Positions 33,201 to 45,200 are shown, counted from the stretch's first letter. The stretch: 64,000 nt of DNA from Henckelia pumila (GCF_033568475.1 NC_133123.1:22554622-22618621), one strand, 5' to 3'. The notes: generated by a model not told the origin, from the letters alone. Made by a program: numbers and translations.

Positions 33201-33560
33201 CTACCTGATACAAGGATTTGAGAAGTCTTAAGTCCTCGAGAGACTAAGACAATCATCATCACCATCTGAAGAAAAGTTTGATAAGAGCTTAAAATCTTAT
33301 CACCATGAATCTAGGAGTTCCATATTAGGCATTAGATAAGTCCTAACTTGGATCGGGTGTATTGCAAGACGTTGTAATAACCAAAGTCTTCTAGTGAATC
33401 CTTTCGAGGTGAAAGAAGGGGTAACGTAGGAGATTGAGCTCCGAACATCCAGAAACATATATGTGTTTACTTACGTTATTGCATTGCATCATTCCATGGA
33501 TATCATCTAGCATATTGAGAGTTATTTTCGCACTAATCTTAGTTGCTCTTATATCTCTAG
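30219..33560 (+). mobile_element. Sirevirus-like Copia remnant: accessory ORF region and 3' LTR
   Basis: Plus strand. 30240-32294 is a degraded long accessory ORF region (proline/threonine-rich, then a coiled-coil-like part), in the place where sireviruses carry an extra, env-like ORF downstream of pol. It resembles in style and C-terminal KKGK pattern the accessory proteins I recall from Lamiales genomes. A polypurine tract (AAAAAGGGGGAAA, about 32472-32484) precedes an LTR starting TGTTGAATCC near 32487; its right end, about 33560, is not fixed. Broken, few breaks, 5' part missing. Confidence 0.65.
32555..32760. repeat. Tandem units with TGACGT-type motifs in the LTR
   Basis: Three to four imperfect units of about 60-70 bp, each with ATCTACCGACGTCAGC or a variant and a CAACCGAACAA word. 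The ACGTCA core is the type bound by plant bZIP/TGA factors; function here is inference. Confidence 0.65.
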
Positions 33561-34144
33561 CAGGCTAAAAAAAAACCGGTCGAGTGAACTAAAAATGGAG
33601 GCAGGGGAAGATCTAGAGTTTTGGATTTGGGGACCGCTTACAAAATATAAACAAAAGATTAAAAATAAAAGATAAAAATTACACTTTTTTAACAAATATA
33701 TTTTTAGCTAAAATAAATTTGAAGTTCTATAAAATTTTTAAAATCTTCAATGATATCATCAATACAAATTTTTTTGGCAATGTTTTTTTTATAAAAATAA
33801 TATCAATGCATTCGAGAGAAAATTATCATTCATTTTAGAGAAAACACAAGGGTTTTCATTTTTCATGATGAATATCCCTTTTTATTTTTATTATTTTGAA
33901 ATCTCTTATTTTATATAATTTTAGAAGAAATTTAGAAGAAAAAAAAATAAAAGAATAGAAGTTTTCACATTTCACGATGAATAACCCTTTTTTTTTCTTT
34001 TTATTAGTGGTGTAATTTTTAATTTTATATAATTTTAGAGGAAAAGTTTTAAATATTTAAGTAAATAAAAAATTTATATTATTAGAATAGGGGTTTTTAC
34101 TTTTCAAGATGAATAAAATTTTTTTTTATTAGTTTGTAATTTTT

Positions 34145-34184
<40 letters not shown>

Positions 34185-34238
34185 CAATAATTTACATATT
34201 TTAACAAAATAGGGAAAAGGGGGAAAAAAAATTGGTAC
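33561..34238. other. AT-rich stretch, nothing recognised
   Basis: Low-complexity AT-rich DNA with a TA repeat at about 34146-34180. No gene or delimited element. Confidence 0.4.
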
Positions 34239-34302
34239 AAGCTGATTCGAACTTGAGTCTTTCAAGTTAAAACAAGGTCTACCCAATAAGCCACACGAAT
34301 GA
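34239..34302 (-). other. tRNA-like or SINE-head sequence
   Basis: On the minus strand TGGCTTATTGGG fits a pol III A box and AAGTTCGAATC fits a B box, with spacing of about 35-40 bases. The arms do not fold into a complete tRNA that I can confirm, so this is more likely a decayed tRNA gene or a SINE head. Confidence 0.35.
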
Positions 34303-34429
34303 CACGATATTCATTCACCTTGGCCCTTGGGGGCCGATGGGTCGTTAAGTCCACTCATTGAAATGATCTGAGTAATTTTCTAAGAGTATGTCCAAGGGGC
34401 GATCAAGCCCAACTTGATCGCCCCATTAA

Positions 34430-34660
34430 CTCCTCGCCCTTCTTTCCGCGTGCGCTCCTCATGGTGGGCCCCGCGCGAAGAGGCTCCGCGCGGTGAAGCC
34501 CACCATATATTATTATTATTTTTTAAATGAACGGCCAGATCTTTCTGGCCGTTTGAAGATCAAAGGGCCAGAAAAATCTGGCCCTTTGGTCTTAAAAAAA
34601 AAAAGAAAAAGTAAATTAAAAAAAATGAAGGGTTGGGATGATCTGGCCATTGATCAATCC
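34430..34660. repeat. Cluster of subterminal palindromes in the Harbinger element
   Basis: CCGCGCG pairs with CGCGCGG (34471-34493) within a longer GGTGGGC/GCCCACC stem; ACGGCCAGA with TCTGGCCGT (34531-34552); AAAGGGCCAGA with TCTGGCCCTTT (34562-34588). TGGCCATTGATCAATCCCAG follows. Plausible binding sites or an inhibitory 5' leader; function unknown. Confidence 0.75.
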
Positions 34661-34908
34661 CAGCCTATTTTTTTAAAAAAAATTATTAAAAATTAAAAAA
34701 ATTAAAAAAAATCAAATTTTTTGAAAAAAATTCGAATTTTTTTTAAAAAAAATCTGAAAAAGTACAAACGGTAATATTTTTCAAATTTCAAGCCTTCTTC
34801 TATAAATATGTTTGGATACATCTCATAAAATTCACAATTTCTACTACTTGAATTCCAAAAATTCTATATTCTCCAACTTTCATTATATTTTCAATCCAAT
34901 TTTGAAAA

Positions 34909-36064
34909 TGGATTCATGGAAAAATAATGATCTCAATACTCCTTCACCAAATGCTTCTCAATTCACCGACGACCAAATGTTGAGTTTTATGTTCAACCAA
35001 ACTCAATTCTTCCCAAAATCCCATCGAAGTCTCGCCTCCTACCTTTGAAGCCCCATCTACTAAATCTAGAAGGAAAGGGAAAAATATTGTTGTTGGCGAT
35101 GGTGGTGAAGGCATAAGAAGGAAACCTTGGACGAAGGTTGAAGATGAACTTCTCGCAAAGTCATGGTGCAACGCTTCCACCAATCCGGCACTCGGCAATG
35201 ATCAAAGCAACTCGAGTTTTTGGGGATTGATTTGGAGTGAATATAACCATGAGTTACCAAATGGATGGAAAATACGCTCACCGGACAACATGCGGCAGCA
35301 TTGGAATGATGTTTCAAAACGAGTGTTCGCCTTCCAAAACAAAATGAGCGAACTTGAAGCACTCAACCAAAGCGGATCTTCATTTGATATGAATGTATGA
35401 ATTTATAAATTTTTTTTAAATTTAAATTCAACATATTCGAAATTTTTTATTTTTATTTTTTAGTATGCTCAAGCTCAAACGATGTACGAGCAATATCATA
35501 ACCATCCATGGTCCGATGAGAAAGCTTGGTTAGTGTTGAAGGATCAACCAAAATGAAAGATATGATCGTTCGATAAATTCTTAGGAAGTTCGACGAATGC
35601 TACGAAGAAGCTTAAGAATATTGATGGTGAATCCTCTCCATCTCCTTTCTCCACACCATCTGATACACAAATCGGCGAAGAAAGAGATGATGTGCAAGAA
35701 GTGAGCAAAACCACTAGACCGACGTGAAGGAAGGCCTTCAAAAGGGCAATGAGAGGAGAAGGATCGAAAGATGCAAACATGGTGGAAATGTTGAAAACAA
35801 TACATGAAGTAGAGAAAAAAAAAAGATGAAGAGAGGACTGCTTTGACAAAAGAGCATTATGCAACAATGGTTCAAAATATGGAAAAGAAGTACGAAATGA
35901 GAATGATGAAGCACGAGATGAGGGTGAGGGAGCCAGAAAGAATGGAGATAGAACAAAAAAATCAAATCATGAAAAAAGATGTTAATGATCCAAGACTCAA
36001 TGACATTCAACGTCAGTACTACATGAAGATGCAAGAACAAATTCTTCGAAAAAGATTCAATTAG
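34909..36064 (+). pseudogene. Myb/SANT-like Harbinger ORF1, broken
   Basis: Starts MDSWKNNDLNTPS; a frameshift near 35020 separates this from the SANT/trihelix domain at about 35128-35394 (PWTKVEDELLAKSW, FWGLIWSEYNHELP, RSPDNMRQHW). An intron with GT at 35395 and TTTTTTAG at 35463 fits the family, and the next exon continues YAQAQTMYEQYHNHPWSDEKAW. Beyond this, in-frame stops interrupt a lysine-rich region, and a 74-residue terminal frame (35843-36064) gives a coiled coil ending LRKRFN. The order is that of NAM-associated/GST T3-like proteins. TATA-like CTATAAATA (34800-34808) lies about 100 bp before the start. Better preserved than 1824-3166 but still not intact. Confidence 0.75.
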
Positions 36065-36682
36065 TAATTTATTTCAGTGCTATCCCATTATATTTTATTC
36101 GATTGTAATCTTTTTAAATTTATTGTCTTTTTTTTATTTATTTTTTGTCTTTTGTTATTGCGTGTAATTTTTATTTTGAGTGTTTTTGTATTTCAATTAA
36201 GTTTTTAATTTTAATTATGTGTATTTTAAAATTATTATATTTATGTTCAAATTTATTATGTTTAAAGAAAAATATTAAATATAATAAAATAACAATATTT
36301 CAACATCACCACTACAACATCACCACACCATTGTAGAAACGTACAATGAAGTTATCAACGCTGACATCTTCAAGCGATCAAGTTTTCAACTTCACCACAT
36401 CAACTTTCTCACATCCTTGTACATGCTCTAATGACTTCATGCATGATCAAACAGTAATGATGATGATGAGAATAACTTTGATCCTCTGATCTCGCTTTCG
36501 CTTCCTTACTTCTCTCAGGTCTCAATTAAGGAGATGTTTTCTATTTACATTCTCGTCTCTTAGAAAGGGCTGCTAAACGATCGGACCAAACATTTTTTCT
36601 AGGCTTAACTTCATCGTATTATTGTGGACACCGAAAAATGCTGATATGACATCGAAAATTTTGACAAGTTAGTAGAGTAAAC

Positions 36683-37269
36683 CAATGTTATTAAAACCGG
36701 ACCGGACCGGTCGATTCGACCGGGAACCGGTCGTCGGTCCGGTTCGGAACTTCACGGGGAACCAGAAAACCGGTCCAACCGATCAGAACCGGTCAAGAAC
36801 CGGTTGGACCGGTCAATAACCGGAAAACCGGTTCAACCGGTTGAACCGATTTTTTTATTTTTTTATTTTTTTTTTGAAAATTTGAATTTTTTTATTTTAA
36901 AAACTTTAAATTTAATATATTTTTATATATATACATGATTATTTGGAATTTGTACTTCATTAAAAAATTATTTTAATAATTATTGATTTTTTAAAAATTA
37001 AATAATTAATTATTTAAATAATTTAGAAGTATAATTGACATTTTGAATATATTTACATATTTATTTAGCTTTCAAACTATGACAAATATATATATTTTTT
37101 GTTTATTTATATATATTTTTGAGTTTTTAAAATTCAAAATATATTATTTATTAGATTATATTATATAAACGGTTTTCCGGTTCGACCGTCCGGTTAAAAC
37201 GGTACGACCGGTTGGATCATTTTTTTTAGATAGACCGGTTCGATCACCGGTCCGGTTATGAAAACACTG
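36683..37269. mobile_element. hAT-like MITE (CCGGTTC family)
   Basis: 587 bp, ends CAATGTTATTAAAACCGG and CCGGTTATGAAAACACTG (inverted), flanked by an exact 8-bp duplication GAGTAAAC at 36675-36682 and 37270-37277. Subterminal arrays of ACCGGTTCGACCGG words, AT-rich core, non-coding. Confidence 0.9.
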
Positions 37270-37367
37270 GAGTAAACAAATTATGAAACAAGTTAGTGAA
37301 TTAAAAAAAATTCCCTTATTTTTGTATCCATGGGAATTGTTTTTTAAATAAAACATAAAAATTCGTA

Positions 37368-37521
37368 TGAAACGGTCTCATAAATTAATTTTGTGAGACG
37401 AGTCTCATGTTCGATCACTCGACCCATGAGAAAATATTAGTTCTCATCCCAAAAAGGCAAAAATATTACTTTTGGGTCGGATCAACCCATCTCATAGATA
37501 CAGATCCGTGAGACCGTCTCA
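37368..37521. mobile_element. Short MITE-like repeat with GAGACGGTCTCA ends (best copy)
   Basis: 154 bp with inverted ends TGAAACGGTCTCA and TGAGACCGTCTCA and TA on each side (37366-37367, 37522-37523), consistent with a Stowaway/mariner-type MITE. Other copies at 997-1142 and 19727-19870. Confidence 0.65.
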
Positions 37522-38160
37522 TAAGAGACTATCTTATAATAAATTATCCATCAAATTTCATATTTCTTTTATATTTATTATTTTTTTATTTACAATATAA
37601 ATTTTGGTTTAAAAATTAATTTGAACTTAAAATTTCTCTGCTCCAAATATATTATGGGCTAGTTTAAATATAGAAGATTAAAAAAAACGCTTAAATGAGT
37701 TCAATTATTTTAAGTATTTTTATTTTTTTTAAAAAAAAAGCAGAAACGATTTTTGCGTTTGGATAAATGTTAAAAAATGTTTTTATTTAAAGTATAAATA
37801 TTTAGAAGCAAAAACCCAAAAAAACTAGAAATTCTAGCTTTTAAAGAAAGCATTTTGTAAGTTTTTTTTAAAATGACTTTTAATTTGTAACCAAACGCAA
37901 CAATTTTTTTAAAAAAGTGTTTTTTGCTAAAAAAAATTATTTTTATCCTCCCAGCTTCTCACCCCAAGTAGAAATTATTTTTTTTAAAAAAATTCTAATG
38001 GTTTGTTTGGACTTTAGATAATTATACAAAATGGTCTAATACATGCGTCATGGGGCCCAGAAATCCCATACCATAATGCCCTCCCTTTTCATTATTTTAT
38101 ATTGTATTTTATGAATAAAAGTTAGAATACTTTTAGTCATAGATTTTTTTTTTTGCCACA
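37522..38160. other. AT-rich stretch, nothing recognised
   Basis: No gene. Between about 37650 and 37960 AAAAAACGCTT and CCAAACGCAACAA words suggest a decayed MITE, but ends are not delimited. Confidence 0.35.
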
Positions 38161-38390
38161 TGACATAGGCGTGTTGGTAAGGCTTAAGGTGACGTGAAAA
38201 GAGATTCTTCAGCGTTGCAGGTTCGATCCTCGTATGGAGCATATTATGATCTGCTGAAATATTGTGGGGTATGTTCTGGGGTTTACCATGTTGCTCCCCT
38301 GCCGCTCGTGCACATCCCTCGATTTAACCTTCGCATGAGCCAATGACTCTGATTCATGTGAAATGAGGTCATTTTTGGGGTAACTCTTTT
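38161..38390 (+). mobile_element. SINE-like element with tRNA-type promoter
   Basis: GTGTTGGTAAGGC (38171-38183) fits a pol III A box and GGTTCGATCCTC (38220-38231) a B box at normal spacing. The body continues with unique sequence to a T-rich 3' region. No target duplication or tRNA fold is confirmed, so it is called a tRNA-derived SINE. Confidence 0.55.
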
Positions 38391-39689
38391 AAGATATATT
38401 AAAATTTTAAAAAATAAAAATTTAAAATAAAAATAAATAATATTACTTTATCACGATTCAATGTTATAGGGTGTTATACAAGCAAAATAATTAAGGAGAA
38501 ATTACATTATTTCCCTATAATTTACATTTGTTTTTAGTTTTTTTAACGATGAATATGTGGGGTTTTTTTTTTTTTTTTTTTTTATCTTGTAGATCGGATG
38601 TGTGTGTGTGTGTGTGTGTGTTTTTTTTTTTTTTCCATTTTTAGTGCATTTTTAGTCATTTATAACTTGATTTTTTAAATTCTCTGTGCTTTACTCGTGT
38701 ATATATATTTATTTGTGTTTTAAGTATTTTTCGGACTAACATCATGCACAATGTACTCCAATAAAAAAAGAATAAAAACTAAAAGGAAAAAGGACATATA
38801 AACTGCAAAACTAAAGATAATTTAACTGCATACATGTGATTATGTAAGTAATTTAATATTTTTAAATATCAAAATATAATTTTATAACTTGGTCAAAAAA
38901 AGTTCATAACATTTTTTTTAAAAAAAAAAATCATACAAAGAGAATTAAAATATTATCAATTTAATATTGCAAAACACTTAAAAGTTAAAAGAGAATCACA
39001 CACGAAATCACATCAACATGAATTATCCAATTAAAAAATCAACCACATTATCAAAATAAATTTTATAAAATATGCAATCAATTATCAATTAGATAAATTC
39101 TGCTTCAGAAATTTTATAAAAACGGGACTACGAACATTAACAAGGAATGTAAGAAGGTCCGATGCATCAATATTTTGTGTCAGGACTCTCACGTAAAAAC
39201 ATTATCAAAATCGAAAATAAATAACTATCTATAAGCTGACGACCAAAAATGTAATTTGAAAACTAATATGACTATAAAATGACTAAGTTACATGCTCGGA
39301 AATTTTAAATTATCATAATTTTAGATATCATGAATTAGGGAAAATGAACATTCTAGGTGTCACCCACTACGTAATCAGGAGATGTGAGAATTGAGAAACA
39401 TGGCGTTGTTCTTAATTTTTATGTATTTTTATTTGAAATCATGAACATTACTATTCTCTCTGTCTTAAATATATAATCAAGTTCGTTTTTCATGTAAATT
39501 AAAAAATCATCAGACAATCAAAGTTTTCCAAAAAAAAAAAAACATTCATCCTGTTTTATATCTATTTTTAATTTGATTCATTCAAATTTGGTTGCATGTA
39601 ATTTCCCAAGCTTAATTAGCAGGAATGCACATATTAGTAAGGACAAGAAAAAAATGCTATTAAATATAAAATTTTGATTTCTATATAAA
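38391..39689. other. Low-complexity AT-rich stretch
   Basis: Contains poly-T (38559-38583) and (GT)n (about 38598-38621) tracts and a CTATTCTCTCTGTCTTAAATATAT motif-like decayed Stowaway end near 39452. No gene seen. Confidence 0.4.
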
Positions 39690-41456
39690 TGGAGTAACTC
39701 GATTACCATTTTAAGGTGGTTAAATATTAAACATGATTAAGGATTATTAATTTAAATAACTCAAATCTACAATCAAGGTCAGAACCTAGAAAATGGGCTT
39801 TGGAAGATCCGAAGTCCAGCACCGAACTGGTGAGTGAATATTGAGTTTGGATACAGTATACGTGTACAGTAGGTTTAAACCATGATTGGAAGGTCCAATT
39901 AGTGTTATAACATGCAAAGTGTGAGGTGGAAATATTGCACGGATACGTGGGAGTTCGAAAGATCCGAACTCAATCGTACACTTAGGTGTCAATTAGAGAC
40001 CTCAGACACGTCACTATATGCATGCGATCGGAAGGTCCGAATAGGAGACCAAAATGTCTGGGGTCAACAGTTCGGAATGGGGAAATCACATGCGCAACTC
40101 GTAATATCGTTGTCTTAGTTTATTTTTCACATCAGTTGGATAAATATTCTGGGTGTCACTGACAAGGGCAACCCTCACCTCTTGAGCTAACTTTTGAGGT
40201 GAGTTAGGTCCTAATAAATTTCTAACATGGTATCAGAGCCCAGTTCCACCGTTATATGTTGAACGACCCATATTTGGTCTTACCCGTCCCATAGTTGGCC
40301 ACCCGTTAATATATCCACGCTCCAGTCGTTTCATTCCTGGGCGTGAGAGGGGTGTGTTGGTGTCTTAGTTTATGTTCCACATCGGTTAGATAAATATCAT
40401 GGGTGCCCTTGACAAGGGCAACCCTCACCTCTTGAGATGTGCGAGCTGGGGTTAGACCATCCGAACTCTGATCCGCCTATAAATAGGCCATCCGAGATCG
40501 GTTTTCCTTGCTAATTTCCACTCCTACTCTCTAGTTTCTTGTGTGTTCTAGCCGCTTGTTCGAGGTCCGGTCACTAGTGGGGCGCTTCTGGGGTAGCAGC
40601 GGAGCAGTGCCTAAGAGACAGAGCCTTTGACATCAAAAGGCTGACAACGAACGCATGTAAAAATTTAGACTCTCAATAGCTTTTGGGAGTAGCTATTATT
40701 CTAGCCACAAATTTTAGTAAGAAATAAGTGATGGTAGTTACTTCATTATAGACTTGGACGTTTGACCAATGTTGCTAGGTTGCTTGTTAGAGGTACATAA
40801 GTACTATCCGAGATATCCTGGTTGAGTATGCATGCTCGATGTGTTTGCATGTTATCTTGCATGTTTTATGTGCATATATTATGTCACGATTATTATGTTA
40901 CGTACATACATTTTCATATTGAGTCTATACCCTTGAATAACTTGTAGTGGGGGTGACTGATCCCCTTTTTTCCTTGAGTAGATGATTAGACCCGCTAGTA
41001 CGGGATCAGATCACCTATATCCACAGTAATTTATTTGGGTGTGTGAGCCACTTCTTGATGAGACGTTTCAGTGTGCTACTTGTCATGACACCTTCTTGAC
41101 TGTGCAAGAGTTTGACCGAGATAGTTTTTCGATATCCTGTACATTTGCATTAACACACTTATAAAATATGTATGAGACATAACTTAGGTTGAACGGACCC
41201 AGCAAGTGTGGCTGTTGGAGGCGATGGCTGCAGCTTTTTCCGAGGATGAGTGATTTTGTTCCAGTTTAATTAGTTGGTGTATTCGTACTATTTCGATATA
41301 TATAGTTGTATTATATTTGAGTATTAATTTGCAGTATTTTCGATTGAGTTGTAATAATTTAATTTTCGGTTGTTTTATCTGTTTATGCTTATCTTAAGTT
41401 AATTGCATGTTATTATTATGTATCGTCTCGTAGGTGATTCGAAATGAGTCAGTACA
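39690..41456 (+). mobile_element. Solo LTR of a Ty3/gypsy element, with a nested TRIM
   Basis: Begins TGGAGTAACTCG and ends GAGTCAGTACA, related throughout to the LTR at 28847-30218, including TCCGAA words and the CCTATAAATAGG TATA region near 40478. Flanked by an exact 5-bp duplication ATAAA at 39685-39689 and 41457-41461, with no internal domains, so this is a solo LTR left by recombination. About 330 bp of TRIM sequence (40108-40440) is inserted in it. Diverged from the other LTR, hence older. Confidence 0.82.
40108..40440 (+). mobile_element. TRIM (miniature LTR element)
   Basis: Two direct copies of a segment starting GTGTCTTAGTTTAT (or TTGTCTTAG) and containing GACAAGGGCAACCCTCACC (about 40110-40195 and 40358-40434) bracket a Met-tRNA primer site (TGGTATCAGAGCC near 40228) and a purine-rich tract (GTGAGAGGGGTG, 40342-40353). 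No coding capacity, as expected for a TRIM. The second repeat is shorter than the first. Confidence 0.8.
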
Positions 41457-42005
41457 ATAAATGAGACAGATGTGATCATTTTCATTCAAGTTGATAGAGA
41501 AAGAAGACACATACGATATTGTGCGCCACATGCCTATCAAGTTGACTTGACATTTTTCATTTGGAAAAAAACGCCAACCTCAAGAAATGAAAGCAATAAA
41601 TAGGCAGCATATATATATGCATCACTCCCAACTTTATTACAAGTTTGAAAGAATTGCCAAATGTTATGAACAGGTAAAAGAAACCAAAAACTGCCCGCAT
41701 GCATTAAATAATTCCCTCAACAAACTCTTTAATTTAATGGGTACAGCAGAAAGAATCTTTATATGAAAATTTGGTGGCCATTACGCCTTCCGCTGAACTG
41801 CTATTCTTTTTTTTTTTTTTCTCAGTACTCTTACTCATCATGAAAATGAAAGAATGCTTTTGCCGATTAAATAGCTTAATTGTTTATAAAAAGAATTGGG
41901 TTCTTCATTTGTTTTAGTGCATGCAGAAAAAAGGAACCCGAGTTTATTTAAATTCATTCTGAGTTTATATTTTGCTTTTGTTTGAGTATTATTGGGATTT
42001 ATAAT
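41457..42005. promoter_or_regulatory. 5' flank of the GMC oxidoreductase gene
   Basis: Contains the promoter by position. No single box is convincing; poly-T occurs at 41808-41820. No other gene. Confidence 0.35.
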
Positions 42006-42151
42006 ATGTTTTCGAGAAGATTGTCTTGCAGTGTTGCTTTGGCTTTTCGGCTTTTTTTGCTCATTACTTCTTCTGCTGCAGAACAAGGTACATTCATACG
42101 CCGTATAGAGAATTGTTTTAATATATTTTTCTACTCTGATTTTATTTAATT

Positions 42152-42202
<51 letters not shown>

Positions 42203-45200
42203 GACCATGACAATTCACAGTATTGAAGAAACATGCGTGTATGTACGATGAATTGCATTTACTTTGAATCTAAAATGCATTATAATGGGCTAATTATGTT
42301 GTGTTATACTATCTCCGTCCCAATTATATTGTCTATGTTTTCTTTTTTGTTTATCCCAAATATATAGTCATATACCATATTTAGTAATATTTTTTTACAC
42401 TTCTTTACTAATATACCCTTATTTACTACACCTTGAAAATTATGCAATCATTTTTTAATACATTGAATAAGGATAAAATAGGAAGTTTATATTGAATTTG
42501 TTTTCCCAATACATTTTTCTTAATCTGTGTGAAAATCTAAAGAGGGCAATATATATGAGACGGATGGAGTATATATAATAATTAATTTTTTTTATGTTTT
42601 TCTCCATGTCGTTCACTTAACTACATACTAGTATCTTTGATACGTAATACTTGCATAGTCCAAATTTGTTTATTTTTTGACAAATAATATACTAAGACGT
42701 CTCAGATTTAATAAGATAGTGTATATATATGTATATAAATGTGATAAAAATGCTTTTTAAAAAAGAATATCAATGGTAAGTTTCATTTTACAATTCAACA
42801 AAGTTTTTGGATTTTTCCCCCCAAATATTATAACAATTTTACAGTTCAATTTATTTCCTCTTTTCTAGCTTTAAAGTATATATGCCCGACAATTATAAAA
42901 TACATGGATTTTTGTATTTGTTAGCACCGTACAACTCTTTTGCCAGAGATGCTACCTCGGCTCCGCCGGTAGAGTACTACGACTACATAATAGTCGGTGG
43001 CGGAACGGCCGGCTGCGCGCTGGCGGCAACACTTTCCTCCGCCGCGAAGGTACTCCTACTTGAAAGAGGCGGCCTGCCTTACGACAACCCCAACGTCACC
43101 AACATAAGCGGCTTCCCGTTCTCCCTCGCGGACACCTCCCCCACCTCCGCCGCGCAGCAGTTCATCTCCACCGACGGGGTCTTCAATCACCGCGGCCGTG
43201 TCCTCGGCGGCAGCTCCGCCATCAACGCGGGGTTCTTCACCAGGGCGAGCGCGGAGTACGTCCGGGAGGCGGGGTGGGACCCACGCATGGCGAACGAGTC
43301 TTACGAGTGGGCCGAGAGGAAGGTGGCGTTCCAGCCGCGGGTGGCGGCGTGGCAAGCCGCCGTGAGGGACGGCCTTCTGGACGCCGGGATCTTGCCGTAC
43401 AGGGGGTTCACGCTCGAGCATCTTCATGGGACGAAGGTGGGAGGGTCCATTTTCGACGAAAATGGTCACCGACATACGGCGGCGGATTTGCTCGAGTACG
43501 CTGATTCAACCAAGATTCGTGTATATTTGCATGCAACTGTTCATCGACTCTTGTTTACCTCTGCTCTAGGTAACAAACTTTGCCCTAAATCAACTCCATT
43601 GCTTGATATGAAAATTGTTTTTTCTCTTAAATTATATTTGGAATTGTTTTTTTTTTTTAATACGTATTACAATTTTGATATGTTGTCCACTCACCGTGCC
43701 CACCATTAAGACATCCAATAGTTGAGTGTTACCTCAATGATGGGCACGATGGTTGGGCGTACAAGATATCAAAACTCTGTATGTATATCATGATTTTGAA
43801 ATTACAGTTGCTATAATTAATTGGACATTTTGCAGTCACGCTAGATGTGAGCATTATTATATATGTATTTATAGAGCAAATTGTGTTAGCTATTTGTGTA
43901 GAAGGATGAGATAGATACACGATAGTTGCTATCCATGCACATTGTACAGTTTAAACCTAGGCTAGATGTATGACATAATTAAGATGCAAACCGAAGAAGG
44001 GTAGATTGAAAACAGTTCGATTTTTTAATGGGTCCATCTATAATTATATCGCGTAAAATTTGCATCACGTAACATTAAGAATTAATGAATCAAAGTTCAA
44101 TATTAGTGTCATATATATATATATATATATATATATAGTTTTGCTATGCTGCCCACCTATGAGGTGTCAATCATCCAATGGATGAGATGAATCATATACA
44201 ATTGGTTTATCCAATGGATGAGTGTCGCCTCATAGATAGACATGGAGGTGGTTACCGGATGTGGGCAGCATAGCAAAACTCTATATATATATATATATTT
44301 TATAGGTTTTATGTATTATGGGACAGCTAGAGTTAACATAATACTTTTAAAAATAATAATGATAATAATAATCGCGATTGGCTTATATTATAACGTGATT
44401 AGAATAATATTTGCAGGAGGAAGACCAAAAGCCTATGGTGTTCTCTTTAAAGATTCAAAAGGTCTAAGGCACGTGGCTTTTTTGAACTATGGGCCCAAGA
44501 ACGAGATCATTATTTCAGCTGGGGCATTGGGCAGCCCACAGCTGCTGATGTTGAGTGGTATTGGGCCAGCCCGTAATCTTGAAGCCCATGGAATTAGAGT
44601 GATATTGGACCAGCCCATGGTGGGCCAAGGGATGTCGGATAACCCAATGAATGTGGTATTTGTTCCTTCGCCCCGGCCCGTTGAAATATCTCTCATTCAA
44701 GTAGTGGGCATTACTGAAGTAGGCAGCTATGTTGAGGCTGCTAGTGGTTTCTTTGAGCTGGTTTGGGCATATAGAATCGCACAAGATTTTGCTAAGTTGG
44801 CAAATCAGGTTAGTACGTACGTTATTATTATTATTTTTAAAAAAAATTATATACTAGTTTTCGATGCAACTCAAACTAATTAACGAGTATATATATCGAG
44901 TTAATTATCGGTATTATAAAGTTATGTCTATTTTATTGCAAACATTGTGCAGTCTATGGATGCGTTCACGCTCCCAACCAACTCAACTATCTTCCAAGAA
45001 CTAATCCAACAGCCTGACCCGACCCGGAGCCGAAATATACAAGCCGGAGTCATCCTAGAAAAGGTGATCGGACCATTCTCGACAGGCTATCTGGAGCTCC
45101 AAACCCGCAACCCAGAAGACAATCCACGGGTCACGTTTAACTACTTCCAAGACCCTAGAGACCTCCAAAGGTGTGTTCAAGGCATGGAGATCATAAAACG

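Larger units (their letters stand above)
34384..36428 (+). mobile_element. PIF/Harbinger-type element with both ends, carrying only ORF1
   Basis: 2045 bp. Ends GAGTATGTCCAAGG and CCTTGTACATGCTC form inverted repeats (two mismatches), flanked by TAA at 34381-34383 and 36429-36431. Inside are GC-rich subterminal hairpins (34430-34590) and a broken Myb/SANT-like ORF1 gene on the plus strand (34909-36064). No DDE transposase fits in the remaining space, so movement would need a transposase supplied elsewhere. Confidence 0.85.

Noticed and set aside
34239-34302. Functional tRNA gene
   Set aside because: A and B boxes are seen but acceptor and anticodon arms do not pair convincingly.
42882-42924. 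GMC exon 2 starting at the ATG at 42882
   Set aside because: The acceptor at 42924 gives correct phase with the signal-peptide exon and restores the conserved APYNSFARDA start.
43056-43475. 139-aa minus-strand ORF in GMC exon 2
   Set aside because: Antisense shadow of GC-rich coding sequence; the plus strand carries the conserved FAD domain.
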